Part shown: piece after piece, positions 17,181-25,441 of the stretch
How positions within the stretch are numbered: position 1 is the first letter of the stretch
Layout of the letters: the number at the start of each line of letters is the position of its first letter
Assembly: GCA_039636785.1 (NCBI GenBank)
Contig: CP144169.1
Coordinates: 992,001-1,056,000 of the forward strand
Direction: 5' to 3'
Length of the DNA stretch: 64,000 nucleotides
From: Micrococcaceae bacterium Sec5.7
GTDB taxonomy: Bacteria; Actinomycetota; Actinomycetes; Actinomycetales; Micrococcaceae
The notes under the pieces: generated by a model
What the model was told of the DNA's origin: nothing
What the model saw: the letters and a program-made list of their open reading frames with translations, nothing else
The model's database searches: none
Translations under genes and position numbers: made by a program

Positions 17181-18131
17181 ATGGCGCAGCATGAATGGCT
17201 CGCGGCCGAGTCCGCACATCACCAACGCGTCCGCCGGTATGCCGAGCCCTACCTTGCCCGCCGCTCCGCCGGTCGAAAGCACCCGGTTGAGGACTTCCTC
17301 TTCACGTATTACACCCAGAAGCCCGGCCAGCTCATGCGCTGGCACCCGGGCCAGGGTGTTGTGCTTTCCGGCGCTGACACTGCCGCCCGTTCCGGCTGGA
17401 AGTTCTACCGGGCCCTCAACGACGGCGAACTCGCCGTTGCCGGGCTGCCGGCAGGCAGCGCCGCAGTTGCGTTCGACCGCACTGCGTTTCTCGCTGAGCG
17501 GCAGGACGCACTCCGCTTTGCAGAAATCATCCTGCGTGGGACGGCAGCCCGCCCTGCCCAGTTCGGCTGCTTCGGGTTGCACGAATGGGCAATGGTGTAC
17601 CGGCAGGATAAGTTCCAGCTACGGCACGAATACCTTCAGCTGCGGCTCGGTGCGGAAGGCACGGACCGCGTGGTGGAGGACAACAGGATCCGTTGCTCCC
17701 ACTTTGATGCATTCCGCTTCTACACACCGGACGCGGTGCCGCTCAATGAGCTGACGCCCAGCCGCGAAAACCAGCGGACCATGGAGCAACCGGGCTGCCT
17801 CCACGCCAACATGGACCTCTACAAGTGGGCCTACAAGCTCTCGCCGGCGTTGCCGAGCGAACTGGTGATGGACTGCTTTGAGCTCTCATGGCGCGTTCGC
17901 GCCATGGATATGCAGGCGTCGCCGTACGATCTGGCGGAGTGGGGGTACCCCGCAATCCGTATCGAGACTGCCGGGGGCAAAGCAGCGTATGTTGAACACC
18001 AGCGGGCGTTCTCAACCGAGGCGGCCGTGCTCCGGGAGCGTCTCACCCAGGCGCTGAAGCCGCTTATTTCGGCAGTAGGGACACAGCATGAGTCAGCCCA
18101 CCGCAGGCAATCCCGTTCAGTCCATGATTGA
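17181..18131 (+). CDS. Conserved actinobacterial protein annotated as 3-methyladenine DNA glycosylase
   Basis: A 316-aa soluble protein from ATG 17181 (MAQHEWLAAESAHHQRV); the frame is open upstream into the inhibitor gene. The motifs HPVEDFLFTYYTQKPGQL, RWHPG, GCFGLHEWAMVYR and HANMDLYKWAYKLSP are characteristic of a family that databases name 3-methyladenine DNA glycosylase, although I see no classical helix-hairpin-helix or AAG fold signature. True activity should be treated as unproven. It lies between two SSI-like genes and overlaps the second by 44 bp. Confidence 0.65.
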   Translation: MAQHEWLAAESAHHQRVRRYAEPYLARRSAGRKHPVEDFLFTYYTQKPGQLMRWHPGQGVVLSGADTAARSGWKFYRALNDGELAVAGLPAGSAAVAFDRTAFLAERQDALRFAEIILRGTAARPAQFGCFGLHEWAMVYRQDKFQLRHEYLQLRLGAEGTDRVVEDNRIRCSHFDAFRFYTPDAVPLNELTPSRENQRTMEQPGCLHANMDLYKWAYKLSPALPSELVMDCFELSWRVRAMDMQASPYDLAEWGYPAIRIETAGGKAAYVEHQRAFSTEAAVLRERLTQALKPLISAVGTQHESAHRRQSRSVHD

Positions 18132-18471
18132 TCTGCACATAAAACTCACGGAGGCGCCGGGGGCACGCGAGTACGAATTCCGGCTCGTGGCGGACGGCAG
18201 CTCCCCGGGCGCAGCGTCAACCGTCCTGGATCCGGACGCCGCATTGGAGGCCGTGGAAAAGTTCGGTGAGGACATCTTCTTCCCGAAGCCGGGGCCGCCA
18301 AAACTGTGCACCCAGCAATATGGCGGACCCCAGGTGGCCGTTGTTACCGGGCATTTCAAGGGGCGCCAGGTGAACGCCCGTTTCAAACGCACAGACGGCT
18401 GCGAGATAGCCCGCTGGCGGGCGCTGGCCCCGCTGTTCGGCGCCAGCGCAGGCTCCACAGGAGAAATTTAG
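18088..18471 (+). CDS. Cytoplasmic SSI-like protein, half the disulfides lost
   Basis: A 127-aa protein with no signal peptide. It keeps the C-terminal half of the SSI domain: KLCTQQYGGPQVAVVTG, then NARFKRTDGCEIARW, nearly the same as in the lipoprotein at 16595-17158. The first cysteine pair is replaced (FRLVADG and DAALEAV), leaving one potential disulfide and Gln at the P1-equivalent position. Location in the cytosol and loss of the disulfide argue against a classical secreted inhibitor. It overlaps the preceding gene by 44 bp, so they are probably cotranslated. Confidence 0.7.
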   Translation: MSQPTAGNPVQSMIDLHIKLTEAPGAREYEFRLVADGSSPGAASTVLDPDAALEAVEKFGEDIFFPKPGPPKLCTQQYGGPQVAVVTGHFKGRQVNARFKRTDGCEIARWRALAPLFGASAGSTGEI

Positions 18472-18502
18472 TAGCACCCGGCAGGGAATTAGACCAGGCC
18501 AA

Positions 18503-18545
18503 GGCAGAGGGCCGGTGGATCTGATAGATCCACCGGCCCTCTGCC
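18503..18545. terminator. Perfect 20-bp-stem bidirectional terminator
   Basis: Two 20-bp arms, GGCAGAGGGCCGGTGGATCT and its exact complement, enclose a 3-nt GAT loop between the converging SSI-like and protease genes. An exceptionally strong hairpin that would serve both strands. Confidence 0.85.
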
Positions 18546-18555
18546 TGACTATGAA

Positions 18556-21500
18556 CTAAAGCTGCATGTTGGCGTTGCCCGAGAATTCAGGCAACTCCTG
18601 CTTCTTTTTCTCCTTCTTGGTCTTGTCCTTCTTATCCCTTACATCCTTCTTGTGGCTGTTGCCGTCGCCGGTATCTCCATCGTTCTGCTCGTCATCCGGA
18701 ACAACGGCAGTGCCGCCAGGGGTGACAACCACGGAGATGAACGTCGGGGCGTTGGAGCCGCCGTACGTCACACGCCCGATGTAGGAGCCAAGGGCCAGGT
18801 CCTTCCAGTTGAGCGAAAGGACGCCAGATTTGCCATTGGCCAGCCGCAGCGGGTTGGGAGTCAGCGTTGCGTTGCCCACGTTGGATCCCAGCACGGCAGC
18901 ATCAACCGATGCCTTGGTAGCCCGCCCGTTCGGGCTGGCATACAGATTGACGTAGACCGTGTAAACGCCGGCCGCCGGGTTCTGCACCGAAAGGAATTCG
19001 CTGGCGGATGCCGTCTGCGCCGTCAGGACCTGTCCCGCAGGGGTGAAGACCACCATGTCGAAGTCAGCTGTCTCATCGGAAGAGAAGACGGAGAACTTCG
19101 CCAACGGGGCGCCGGCTGGAACAGTAACTTCCTTTTCAAAGTTGGAAGCATCCGAGGCCAGAGCCAGCGGTCCGGGAACAAGCTCGATCGCCGAGGCATC
19201 AGCTTTTGACAGGCCATCGAGCTTGACGCTGATCGGCGAGTTTGAGCCCGAAACAACAGGAATGTCGCCCTTGCCTGTGCCGCCTTCTGAGGAGAAGGCG
19301 ATGTTTGCCGGAGCGAGGACGGGCTGCGGCCGGACTGCGACAGGCGAGGCAACATTCTTGCCCGCGCCCTGCCAGACCAGGCTGCCCATGGCGAACTGGC
19401 CGAAGGCCGCATTGGTGTTTTCGAAGCTGACCTTGAAGGTGCGCTTTTCGCCCGGGGCACTGAAGTTAAGGACCGACGGCGTGACCGTCACATTGACGCC
19501 CGGAACGCTGGCCTTCGCACGGTACAGGCCCGGAGTCAGGGCAGTCACTGTGCGCGTGACCTCGATCTTGCCGGTCAGGGTGCCCAGCCCGAACGACGCG
19601 AGGTTCATGTCGCGCGGTTTGGTAATACCCAGATCCGGCATACCCAGGTCAAGGCCCGTGCCCTGGATGAACTTCAGGTAGTCATCCTCAGTGGCGTCGT
19701 AGACCAGGCCCGGATCCAGCACCCTGGCCACATCCACTTGGCCTGCACCGGTGGCCAAGACATCCTTGTTCTTGGTGCCGTCTTCGTTCTTGACGTCAGC
19801 CGCGGTGGTCATCATGGCCGACTTGACCGTGGCCGGGGACCACTGCGGCTTCTTGGCGAGGATCAGGGCGGCGAAACCGGCAACATGCGGAGAAGCCATG
19901 GACGTACCGGACATCATGCCAAACTGGTCTCCGCCTGAACCGATCGGCGAAACGCCCGCCAGGACCGCAACGCCGGGAGCAGCAACGTCCGGCTTGAGCA
20001 GGTCAGAGCCCGTAGCGATCAGCGGGCCGCGGGATGAGAAGCCTGCGAGCTGCGGCTGCGGAGCAACCGGCAGGCCGGTAGTGTCCTTGTTGACGAGGGA
20101 AACCTTGATGCCCGGATTGGCCGCGATTTTGTCCTTGATCTGCTGGGTTGCAGGCGGGTTCACATGCACGGTGGGCACCGAGTGACGGTCCACGTCTTCC
20201 GAGGAGGACGTGACGTTGGCCAGGATCATGCCCACACCGCCGGCACGCTTGACTTCGGCACTCTTGGCTGTGCGGTCAACAACACCGCGGTCACAGACCA
20301 CAATCTTGCCGGCAACCTTAGTGGCGTCCAGGGTGTTGGGAGCACACAGTTCAGGCCTGGCGGCCCCGGTTGCGGCCGCATTAGCAGCGAGCACCACGTT
20401 GCTGGCCGGAATGCTGTTTGACATCAGGCTGGCGCCGCGGAACTTGGTGCCGTCCGCGAACTCTGCCGTGCCCTGCAGCTCAGTGGAGAACGAGCTGGCG
20501 GCAACGGTGGTCAGCCACGGCGATCCATGGTTGACAGTGGTGGCGGTGGGCCCGGAGTTTCCCGCGGACGCTGCCACAAACACACCGGCTGATGCGGCCG
20601 AAAGGAAGGCCAGGGCTACCGGGTCAGTGGTGGTGGAAGTAGTCCCGGAGATGGAGTAGTTCAGGACATCCACACCGTCCAGGATTGCCTGATTGATGGC
20701 GGCAACGGAGGAGGAGCTGTAGCAGCCACCGGTGTCCGGGTTGTCATCCTCCCAGCAGATTTTGTAGATGGAGAGCTTGGCAGCCGGGGCCACCCCGCTG
20801 GTGATGCCCATGTCCCGGGCGCCGAGGTTGGCGTGCACATTGGCGTTGCCTGCGGCAGTGCTGGCGGTGTGGGTGCCGTGGCTGCCCACATCCACGGGGG
20901 AGAGCAGCTCCTGGGGAGCACGGTGCTCCGGTGCTACATACTTCAGGAAGTCATCAGCGAAATACCGGGCGCTGAGAACCTTGGAGTTGCAGGCACTGCC
21001 ATCGAAGGCCGCCCCGCTGCCTTCGCCCTTCTCGCACTCGCCAAGGAAGGTGTCGCCGTCGGACTTGAGCATGGCGATCTTGCCGTCGTCCGTGCGGTAC
21101 GGCACCCCAACCTGCGGTTCCCCCGTCAGCGGCTGTACGTCCTCGCCCGCGAAGAACGGGTTGGAGGGGGTATAGCCGGAGTCGATCACGCCCACAACCA
21201 CGCCTTTGCCTGCGTTAGCCTGTCCGCCGAAAGCGGTGTTCCAGGAGCCGCTGGCGCCGCTGAGCTTCAGGAAGTCCGTGGTGGAGTAGTCCGGAGCGTT
21301 TTCAGTGTCAGGTGCAACAACCAGCACATCTGGATCCTTGGCCAGCTTCACGGCCTGATCAGCCGTCAGATCAGCGGAGAACCCGTTTATGGCGGCGGTG
21401 TACTTGCGCTTGATTTGAATGCTTTCCTGCTTGGCTACTTCGTTCTGCTTCGTTTCGAGGTGTGCTTGGTACTTCTGGACGTCTGGCCGGTCGGCGTCCA

Positions 21501-21777
21501 GCTTGCGGCCGGTCTCGGGCTTGGTGGCCTTGAGCCCGGGGGTGCTGCCGTCATACGTGGCCGCGGGCTTTTCGGCCAGCACCACTATGTAGCGACCCGC
21601 CTCGTAGTCCTTGGGATCGATGTTTTTCTGCTGGGCCGCTGCAGCCTGCCCCTGTAGAGGAGCGGCAGTGGCTGGCATTACGGCTACGGATGAAAGGAGC
21701 AAAGGCAAGCCGACAGACAATGCCGCTGCTTTCCGGAACCCCTGGCTTCGGAAGAAGCTCTTTCCTGCTGATTTCAC
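18556..21777 (-). CDS. Second secreted subtilisin-like serine peptidase (S8), lysine-rich tail
   Basis: A 1,073-aa protease starting at GTG 21777 (GAAAGG 12 nt upstream; KSAGKSFF, then a hydrophobic signal ending VMPATAAP). I9 propeptide RYIVVLAEKPAATYDG, Asp in GVIDSGYTP, His in GSHGTHTAST, PA insert KRAGGVGMILANV, Ser in MSGTSMASPHVAG. Architecture and sequence parallel the protease at 13312-16338. Unlike it, the C-terminus ends in an acidic then strongly basic tail (DDEQNDGDTGDGN, KKDKTKKEKKKQ), perhaps for wall or polymer binding. The frame runs open to 22344 but that extension has no protein-like features. Confidence 0.92.
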   Translation of the reverse strand: MKSAGKSFFRSQGFRKAAALSVGLPLLLSSVAVMPATAAPLQGQAAAAQQKNIDPKDYEAGRYIVVLAEKPAATYDGSTPGLKATKPETGRKLDADRPDVQKYQAHLETKQNEVAKQESIQIKRKYTAAINGFSADLTADQAVKLAKDPDVLVVAPDTENAPDYSTTDFLKLSGASGSWNTAFGGQANAGKGVVVGVIDSGYTPSNPFFAGEDVQPLTGEPQVGVPYRTDDGKIAMLKSDGDTFLGECEKGEGSGAAFDGSACNSKVLSARYFADDFLKYVAPEHRAPQELLSPVDVGSHGTHTASTAAGNANVHANLGARDMGITSGVAPAAKLSIYKICWEDDNPDTGGCYSSSSVAAINQAILDGVDVLNYSISGTTSTTTDPVALAFLSAASAGVFVAASAGNSGPTATTVNHGSPWLTTVAASSFSTELQGTAEFADGTKFRGASLMSNSIPASNVVLAANAAATGAARPELCAPNTLDATKVAGKIVVCDRGVVDRTAKSAEVKRAGGVGMILANVTSSSEDVDRHSVPTVHVNPPATQQIKDKIAANPGIKVSLVNKDTTGLPVAPQPQLAGFSSRGPLIATGSDLLKPDVAAPGVAVLAGVSPIGSGGDQFGMMSGTSMASPHVAGFAALILAKKPQWSPATVKSAMMTTAADVKNEDGTKNKDVLATGAGQVDVARVLDPGLVYDATEDDYLKFIQGTGLDLGMPDLGITKPRDMNLASFGLGTLTGKIEVTRTVTALTPGLYRAKASVPGVNVTVTPSVLNFSAPGEKRTFKVSFENTNAAFGQFAMGSLVWQGAGKNVASPVAVRPQPVLAPANIAFSSEGGTGKGDIPVVSGSNSPISVKLDGLSKADASAIELVPGPLALASDASNFEKEVTVPAGAPLAKFSVFSSDETADFDMVVFTPAGQVLTAQTASASEFLSVQNPAAGVYTVYVNLYASPNGRATKASVDAAVLGSNVGNATLTPNPLRLANGKSGVLSLNWKDLALGSYIGRVTYGGSNAPTFISVVVTPGGTAVVPDDEQNDGDTGDGNSHKKDVRDKKDKTKKEKKKQELPEFSGNANMQL

Positions 21778-22365
21778 GAGTGATTTGAACCTTTCATAAG
21801 GAACGGTCCCGGCGACGTTGCCGGGCACATGCGGCCGGGTAGGCGAGAAATGACAGATTTTGTCAGCCCAGCGAACGTCAGCCGTTACAACAGTACAGAC
21901 TGAGAGGTAGATATGACATAGAACACAAACCATATCCATGGGAGTCACGCATATTAACAAGCCGTTAACAACAGCTGCGGGCCGATGGGTTCCACGCGGG
22001 ACAAAATCCACACCCGCCTTCCGGCTGAAGCCGACGCGGCCGGCGGCCCCAACAGTCCGCAGTTCTCCTTTGCCCACGACGTAGTGCGCCCCCTGCAGAG
22101 AGTCCAAGAACCTGCTCATCAAAGTCCATTCCGGGGCGGGGGTTCCTTTCGTATTGTGGAAGCGGGCGCACTTCCAGTGGATGCTGGTCCGCACCGGGCT
22201 GACGTCGCCGGGAGGTGACCCTGCTCTGGGAAGCGTTCCCGGGCCGCAGTTCAACGCAATGTGCCGCCATCCCGCGTTGCCGGCTGGTTTACCTGGTTTC
22301 TCGGTGAGGACGCATTCCTTCACCGCCGCAAGATCATCCGCCATCCGTGGGCCGCGAAAACGGTA
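21778..22365. other. Intergenic, protease leader region
   Basis: Nearly 590 bp between divergent genes. It is open in one minus-strand frame but with odd composition for a protein (Cys, His and Trp scattered). The more AT-rich part around 21850-21975 probably holds the promoter and an untranslated leader of the protease. No known riboswitch or palindrome recognised. Confidence 0.4.
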
Positions 22366-22914
22366 ATGGCCCGGTTTCCTGACCCCCCAACGAACGCCGC
22401 CAAGGACAGCACCGGAACGCCGGTGACCCCCAGCCAGTACACGCTGATCAACCCGGCGACTCCGCTGTCCCTGAGCAACGGCAAAGGATTGACCGTCCAG
22501 GCCGCCACGGACTCCCCCCGGATCATCTCCTACAATCTGAACGGCAAATCATTGTCCGGGCAGGCGGACGCCTCCAGCTACACCTCCACTTTTGCCGACG
22601 TTCCCAACGTCACGATTTCGTCTGCCATCACGGTGACCACGAAGAATACCGTTGAGGTTGCGGTGACCCGGATCGACGGCAGCGCAGCAGCCACCATCGA
22701 TCAGCTCTCCATCCCGAACCAGGCGCTGGTCTCGGTGGATTCCTCGGACTCCAGGTCCGCGCTGGCGCGGACAAAAATCTCGACGGATTCCACCACCACG
22801 GCCGACCAGTTCGTCTCCATCGCCGGGTCCTCGAAAATTGAGGCTTCCCCGGTGGGCACCCCCTATGGATTCGTCAGCAACTCCCAGCTCTCCGCCGGCA
22901 TCATCACCTGGTGA
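22366..22914 (+). CDS. Hypothetical beta-rich protein, possibly a fragment
   Basis: A 182-aa frame from ATG 22366, rich in Ser/Thr and short beta-strand-like segments (YTLINPATPLSLSNGKGLTV, VEVAVTRIDGSAAATI). No signal peptide, no catalytic motif. It looks like a domain cut from a large secreted glycosidase or adhesin rather than a complete gene. Good codon usage supports it having been coding. The family is not identified. Confidence 0.4.
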   Translation: MARFPDPPTNAAKDSTGTPVTPSQYTLINPATPLSLSNGKGLTVQAATDSPRIISYNLNGKSLSGQADASSYTSTFADVPNVTISSAITVTTKNTVEVAVTRIDGSAAATIDQLSIPNQALVSVDSSDSRSALARTKISTDSTTTADQFVSIAGSSKIEASPVGTPYGFVSNSQLSAGIITW

Positions 22915-23149
22915 CAGACTTCCAGAAGCTTCGGCACCGGCGACGGCCCATGCCGCTGCGGTGTAGTAATCGACTCGGTATGCCCGGTTCGGAAATCATG
23001 ACTACACGCGGACGGTGTGCGTCAAACGGACTTGCAGCCAGCTCCGTAAGGCGTTCGTAGAAATGCGCATGCTACTGGCCCGAGTCCGCCAATGATGCCG
23101 ATGGGCTTCCAGACGCCGTTCGCTTCATCAGCAAGGCGTTCTATGTTGA
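22915..23149. other. Intergenic, nothing recognised
   Basis: Between the beta-rich frame and the NHL remnant. No gene, RNA or repeat recognised. Confidence 0.4.
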
Positions 23150-23785
23150 TCGCCTCTTTCCGCTCGCGGGGACCAGTTGGGTGACGCGGCCGCCGGCCTG
23201 CCATTCTGTGATCACGACGGTACCCTCGCTCGTGACTGCGATGCCGTCGGGGCTCCGGAAGCGGCCCGGGGCGGTCTTTGGCCTCGTGATGGCACCCCTG
23301 CGTCGGATATTGGGCCAATCAGGTGATCGTCGGCGGAGGTCGCCGCCTATCCGCCCGATGACCTGATCATCGGCGTCGAATATGGCAAGGCTCCCGTGAA
23401 GCTCAGTGACCCATAAGCGGTTTCCGTCGACGGCGAAACCCGACGGGCTGGAGAGGATGCCCTGTCCAATCGTTCCGAGGTAACGGCCCTCGAGTGACAT
23501 CGCCACGATCCGCCGGTTTCCCCTGTCGGCGACAAGGAGCTGTGGAGGCGTTGCCCGGATGCCGACAGTAATACCATGTGGCTGCTTGAAGGCGATGCCG
23601 CTGTCCTGTCCATCGCTGGTCCACAGCAGTTCTGCGTCAGGGGAAAAACAGTGAACGAGGCTCTGGCCGTACCCATCGGCAACCCAGAGCCGTCCTTCAG
23701 AGCCACGTCCATAATCGTGCAGCGCGACCCCGCAGGGGCTCCACCGGTTCGGGGCCTCCAGTCGCTGTGCGGCCGTATGGTTTTG
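23150..23785 (-). pseudogene. NHL-repeat six-bladed beta-propeller protein, 5' end removed by IS
   Basis: Minus-strand translation gives successive NHL blades: GRLWVADGYGQSLVHCFSP, PHGITVGI then LLVADRGNRRIVAMSLEG, LSSPSGFAVDGNRLWVTEL and FRSPDGIAVTSEGTVVI. The frame reads without stops into the left end of the IS3 element at 23786, which replaces its N-terminus. The 3' end blurs near 23150. NHL propellers of this type include peptidyl-amidoglycolate lyase-like and lactonase-like enzymes; activity unknown and surely lost here. Confidence 0.7.
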
Positions 23786-23815
23786 TGAGACAGCTTGATA
23801 GGAGCTCTTTCCCGC

Positions 23816-24112
23816 ATGACCGATCGTAAGAAGTACACGCAGCAGTTCAAGGATGAGGCTGTTGAGCTGGTGATTTCCTCTGGCCGTCAGATCTCACAGG
23901 TGTGTCTGGAGATAGGCGTCCTTGAAGGCACGCTGGGGAACTGGGTGCGCAAGTACCGGGAGAATCATCCGGATCGGGTAACCGCTGGCCAGGAGAAGGC
24001 GCCGGTGTCTTGGGAGCAGCATCAGAAGGCGCTGGCTGAGATTGCCAGGCTGAAGCAGGACGTCGATTTCCTGGGAAAAGTCAGCGCCTTCTTTGTTGCG
24101 AAGCAACGGTAG
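23816..24112 (+). CDS. IS3 transposase OrfA (IS 1)
   Basis: A 98-aa helix-turn-helix plus leucine-zipper protein (KKYTQQFKDEAVELVISSGRQ, LGNWVRKYRE, then EIARLKQDVDFLGKVSAFF), the standard DNA-binding half of an IS3 transposase. Ends overlapping orfB in another frame, so OrfAB would arise by programmed frameshift. Confidence 0.88.
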   Translation: MTDRKKYTQQFKDEAVELVISSGRQISQVCLEIGVLEGTLGNWVRKYRENHPDRVTAGQEKAPVSWEQHQKALAEIARLKQDVDFLGKVSAFFVAKQR

Positions 24113-25416
24113 AGGATTTCTACGAGTTCATCGAAGCAGAGAAGGCGAATCATCCGATCGCCTGGTTGTGTCGGGTCCTGAAGGTATCCCGGGCCTCTTT
24201 CTACCGGTGGCGCAACCCCGCGGGTCCTTCCCCGCGGGCCGTCCGGCACCAGCGGCTGGTTGCCGAGGTTACTGACCTGTTCGAGAAGGAAAAGGGCCGC
24301 GCTGGCCGTGACCAGCTGACCCTGATGCTCAATGCCAAGGGCGTGCAGGTCTCCGCCCCCACGGTCGGGGCGGTCATGCGCGAGCAGGGCCTGCGGGCCG
24401 TACGCACCAGGGCGTGGAAGCAGACCACCGTGCAGGACCCGCAGGCCAAGACCGCGCACATCCGCAACCACATGCTCGATCAGGACGGGAAGCGGGACTT
24501 CACCTCCACGGTGCCCGGTGCCCGTCTCTGCGGGGACATCACGTATCTGCGCACCGGCGAGGGATGGCTGTATCTGGCAACCGTGATCGACCTGTGCACG
24601 GGCATGATCATCGGCTGGGCGATGGCCGATCACATGCGCGCCAGGCTCTGTACCGACGCGCTGGCAATGGCCCGTGACCACGGGTATCTCGAAGCAGAAA
24701 CAACGGTGTTTCACTCTGATTATGCCGAGGAAGTCGTTAAGCCGAGGACTGGCTCTGTGGGCCCGTATTTCCGGGGGTTTGTGCCTTGTTCCTCGGCTTA
24801 ATGTTTCGTGGGTCATCTGGAGTGTCGAACTTTTGTAGGTTGTTGTCGCCAGACCAATTCTCGTCAGTGAGACTGGCTGATGGAGGAATCGGCGGTATCC
24901 AGCCATATTTCGCCATGCCCAGCGTGACGAATGTATGAAGGCGTAAACGGTGGGGATACCTTCGCGATGGAGAGGGGCCAAAGAGCGCCTAATCGTTAAG
25001 CCGAGAAAACTACCCCGGAGTCCCGAAACGACGTCGCAACAAGCCCGACATTCGGCTTAACGATTTCCTCGGCTTAATCCGAGTTAAGCCGAATTCGGCT
25101 TAACTCTGATCGGGGCTCCCAATACACCTCTGGCGAATTCCAGAAATGGTGCGCCGGGAACCGCGTCACCCAGTCCATGGGAGCCGTCGGGGTGTGCTGG
25201 GACAACTCAGTCGCCGAAAATTTCTTCTCACACCTAAAGACCGAGATGTACCACCATCACACCTTCGGCAACCGGCTCGCCGCTAGAACCGCTGTCATGG
25301 AATATATCGAGGGCTGGTACAACCGCCGCCGGCCAAACCGGCGGGCCGGCGGCATCCCTCCGGCAGAAGCCCTCGCCACCCATCAGACCCGTGCCCAGGA
25401 ACCCCTGGCCGCGTAA
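24106..25416 (+). pseudogene. IS3 transposase OrfB (IS 1), split at HSD|RGSQY
   Basis: Integrase (DDE) half of the transposase. First catalytic Asp in CGDITYLRTGEG, second in TVFHSD at 24718-24720, where the 384-bp element breaks the frame; a read-through tail YAEEVVKPRTGSVGPYF then stops. Coding resumes after the insert as SDRGSQYTSGEFQKW and the third catalytic residue is in WDNSVAENFFSHLK; true stop at 25416. Precise removal of 390 bp would restore the gene. As it stands the transposase cannot be active. Confidence 0.9.
24720..25103 (+). mobile_element. 384-bp site-specific element, copy 1 (forward core)
   Basis: Inserted after CTCTGA of the HSD codons; CTCTGA is repeated on the right (25104-25109). 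Layout: 358-bp core M (24720-25077) beginning TTATGCCGAGGAAGTCG and ending CGATTTCCTCGGCTTAA; 6-bp spacer TCCGAG (25078-25083); 20-bp perfect palindrome TTAAGCCGAATTCGGCTTAA (25084-25103). The 9-mer TTAAGCCGA or its complement recurs eight times, one with a single mismatch (three at each end of M, two in the palindrome). No convincing protein is encoded. Same codon, length and sequence as the copies at 27914 and 39061. Confidence 0.93.
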
Positions 25417-25441
25417 CTCGAATCAACCACGAACTGTCTCA

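Larger units (their letters stand above)
23786..25441 (+). mobile_element. IS3-family insertion sequence 1 (interrupted)
   Basis: Short terminal inverted repeat TGAGACAG at 23786 and its complement ending at 25441. It carries overlapping orfA and orfB and has swallowed the 384-bp element at 24720-25103. No target duplication is seen: the left flank is the NHL gene and the right flank is a Tn3 transposase gene, so one or both junctions have been rearranged after insertion. Confidence 0.8.

Noticed and set aside
21778..22344. N-terminal extension of the second protease to 1,262 aa
   Set aside because: The signal peptide begins at GTG 21777 with a ribosome site; the upstream extension is non-protein-like.
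24022..24981. 319-aa minus-strand frame through the element and transposase
   Set aside because: It merges the element's antisense with antisense of orfB; codon pattern and the transposase on the other strand show it is a shadow.
24720..25103. The 384-bp insert as a self-splicing intron in transposase genes
   Set aside because: Group I/II introns must lie in sense orientation; the core of the copy at 27914-28297 is inverted and creates an immediate stop, and no intron-encoded protein or ribozyme core was recognised.
24713..25110. Simple 8-bp target-site duplication of a classical MITE
   Set aside because: Copy 1 fits (ACTCTGAT on both sides), but copies 2 and 3 have different flanks at several positions, and the core is inverted relative to a fixed palindrome, so ordinary DDE insertion does not explain the set.
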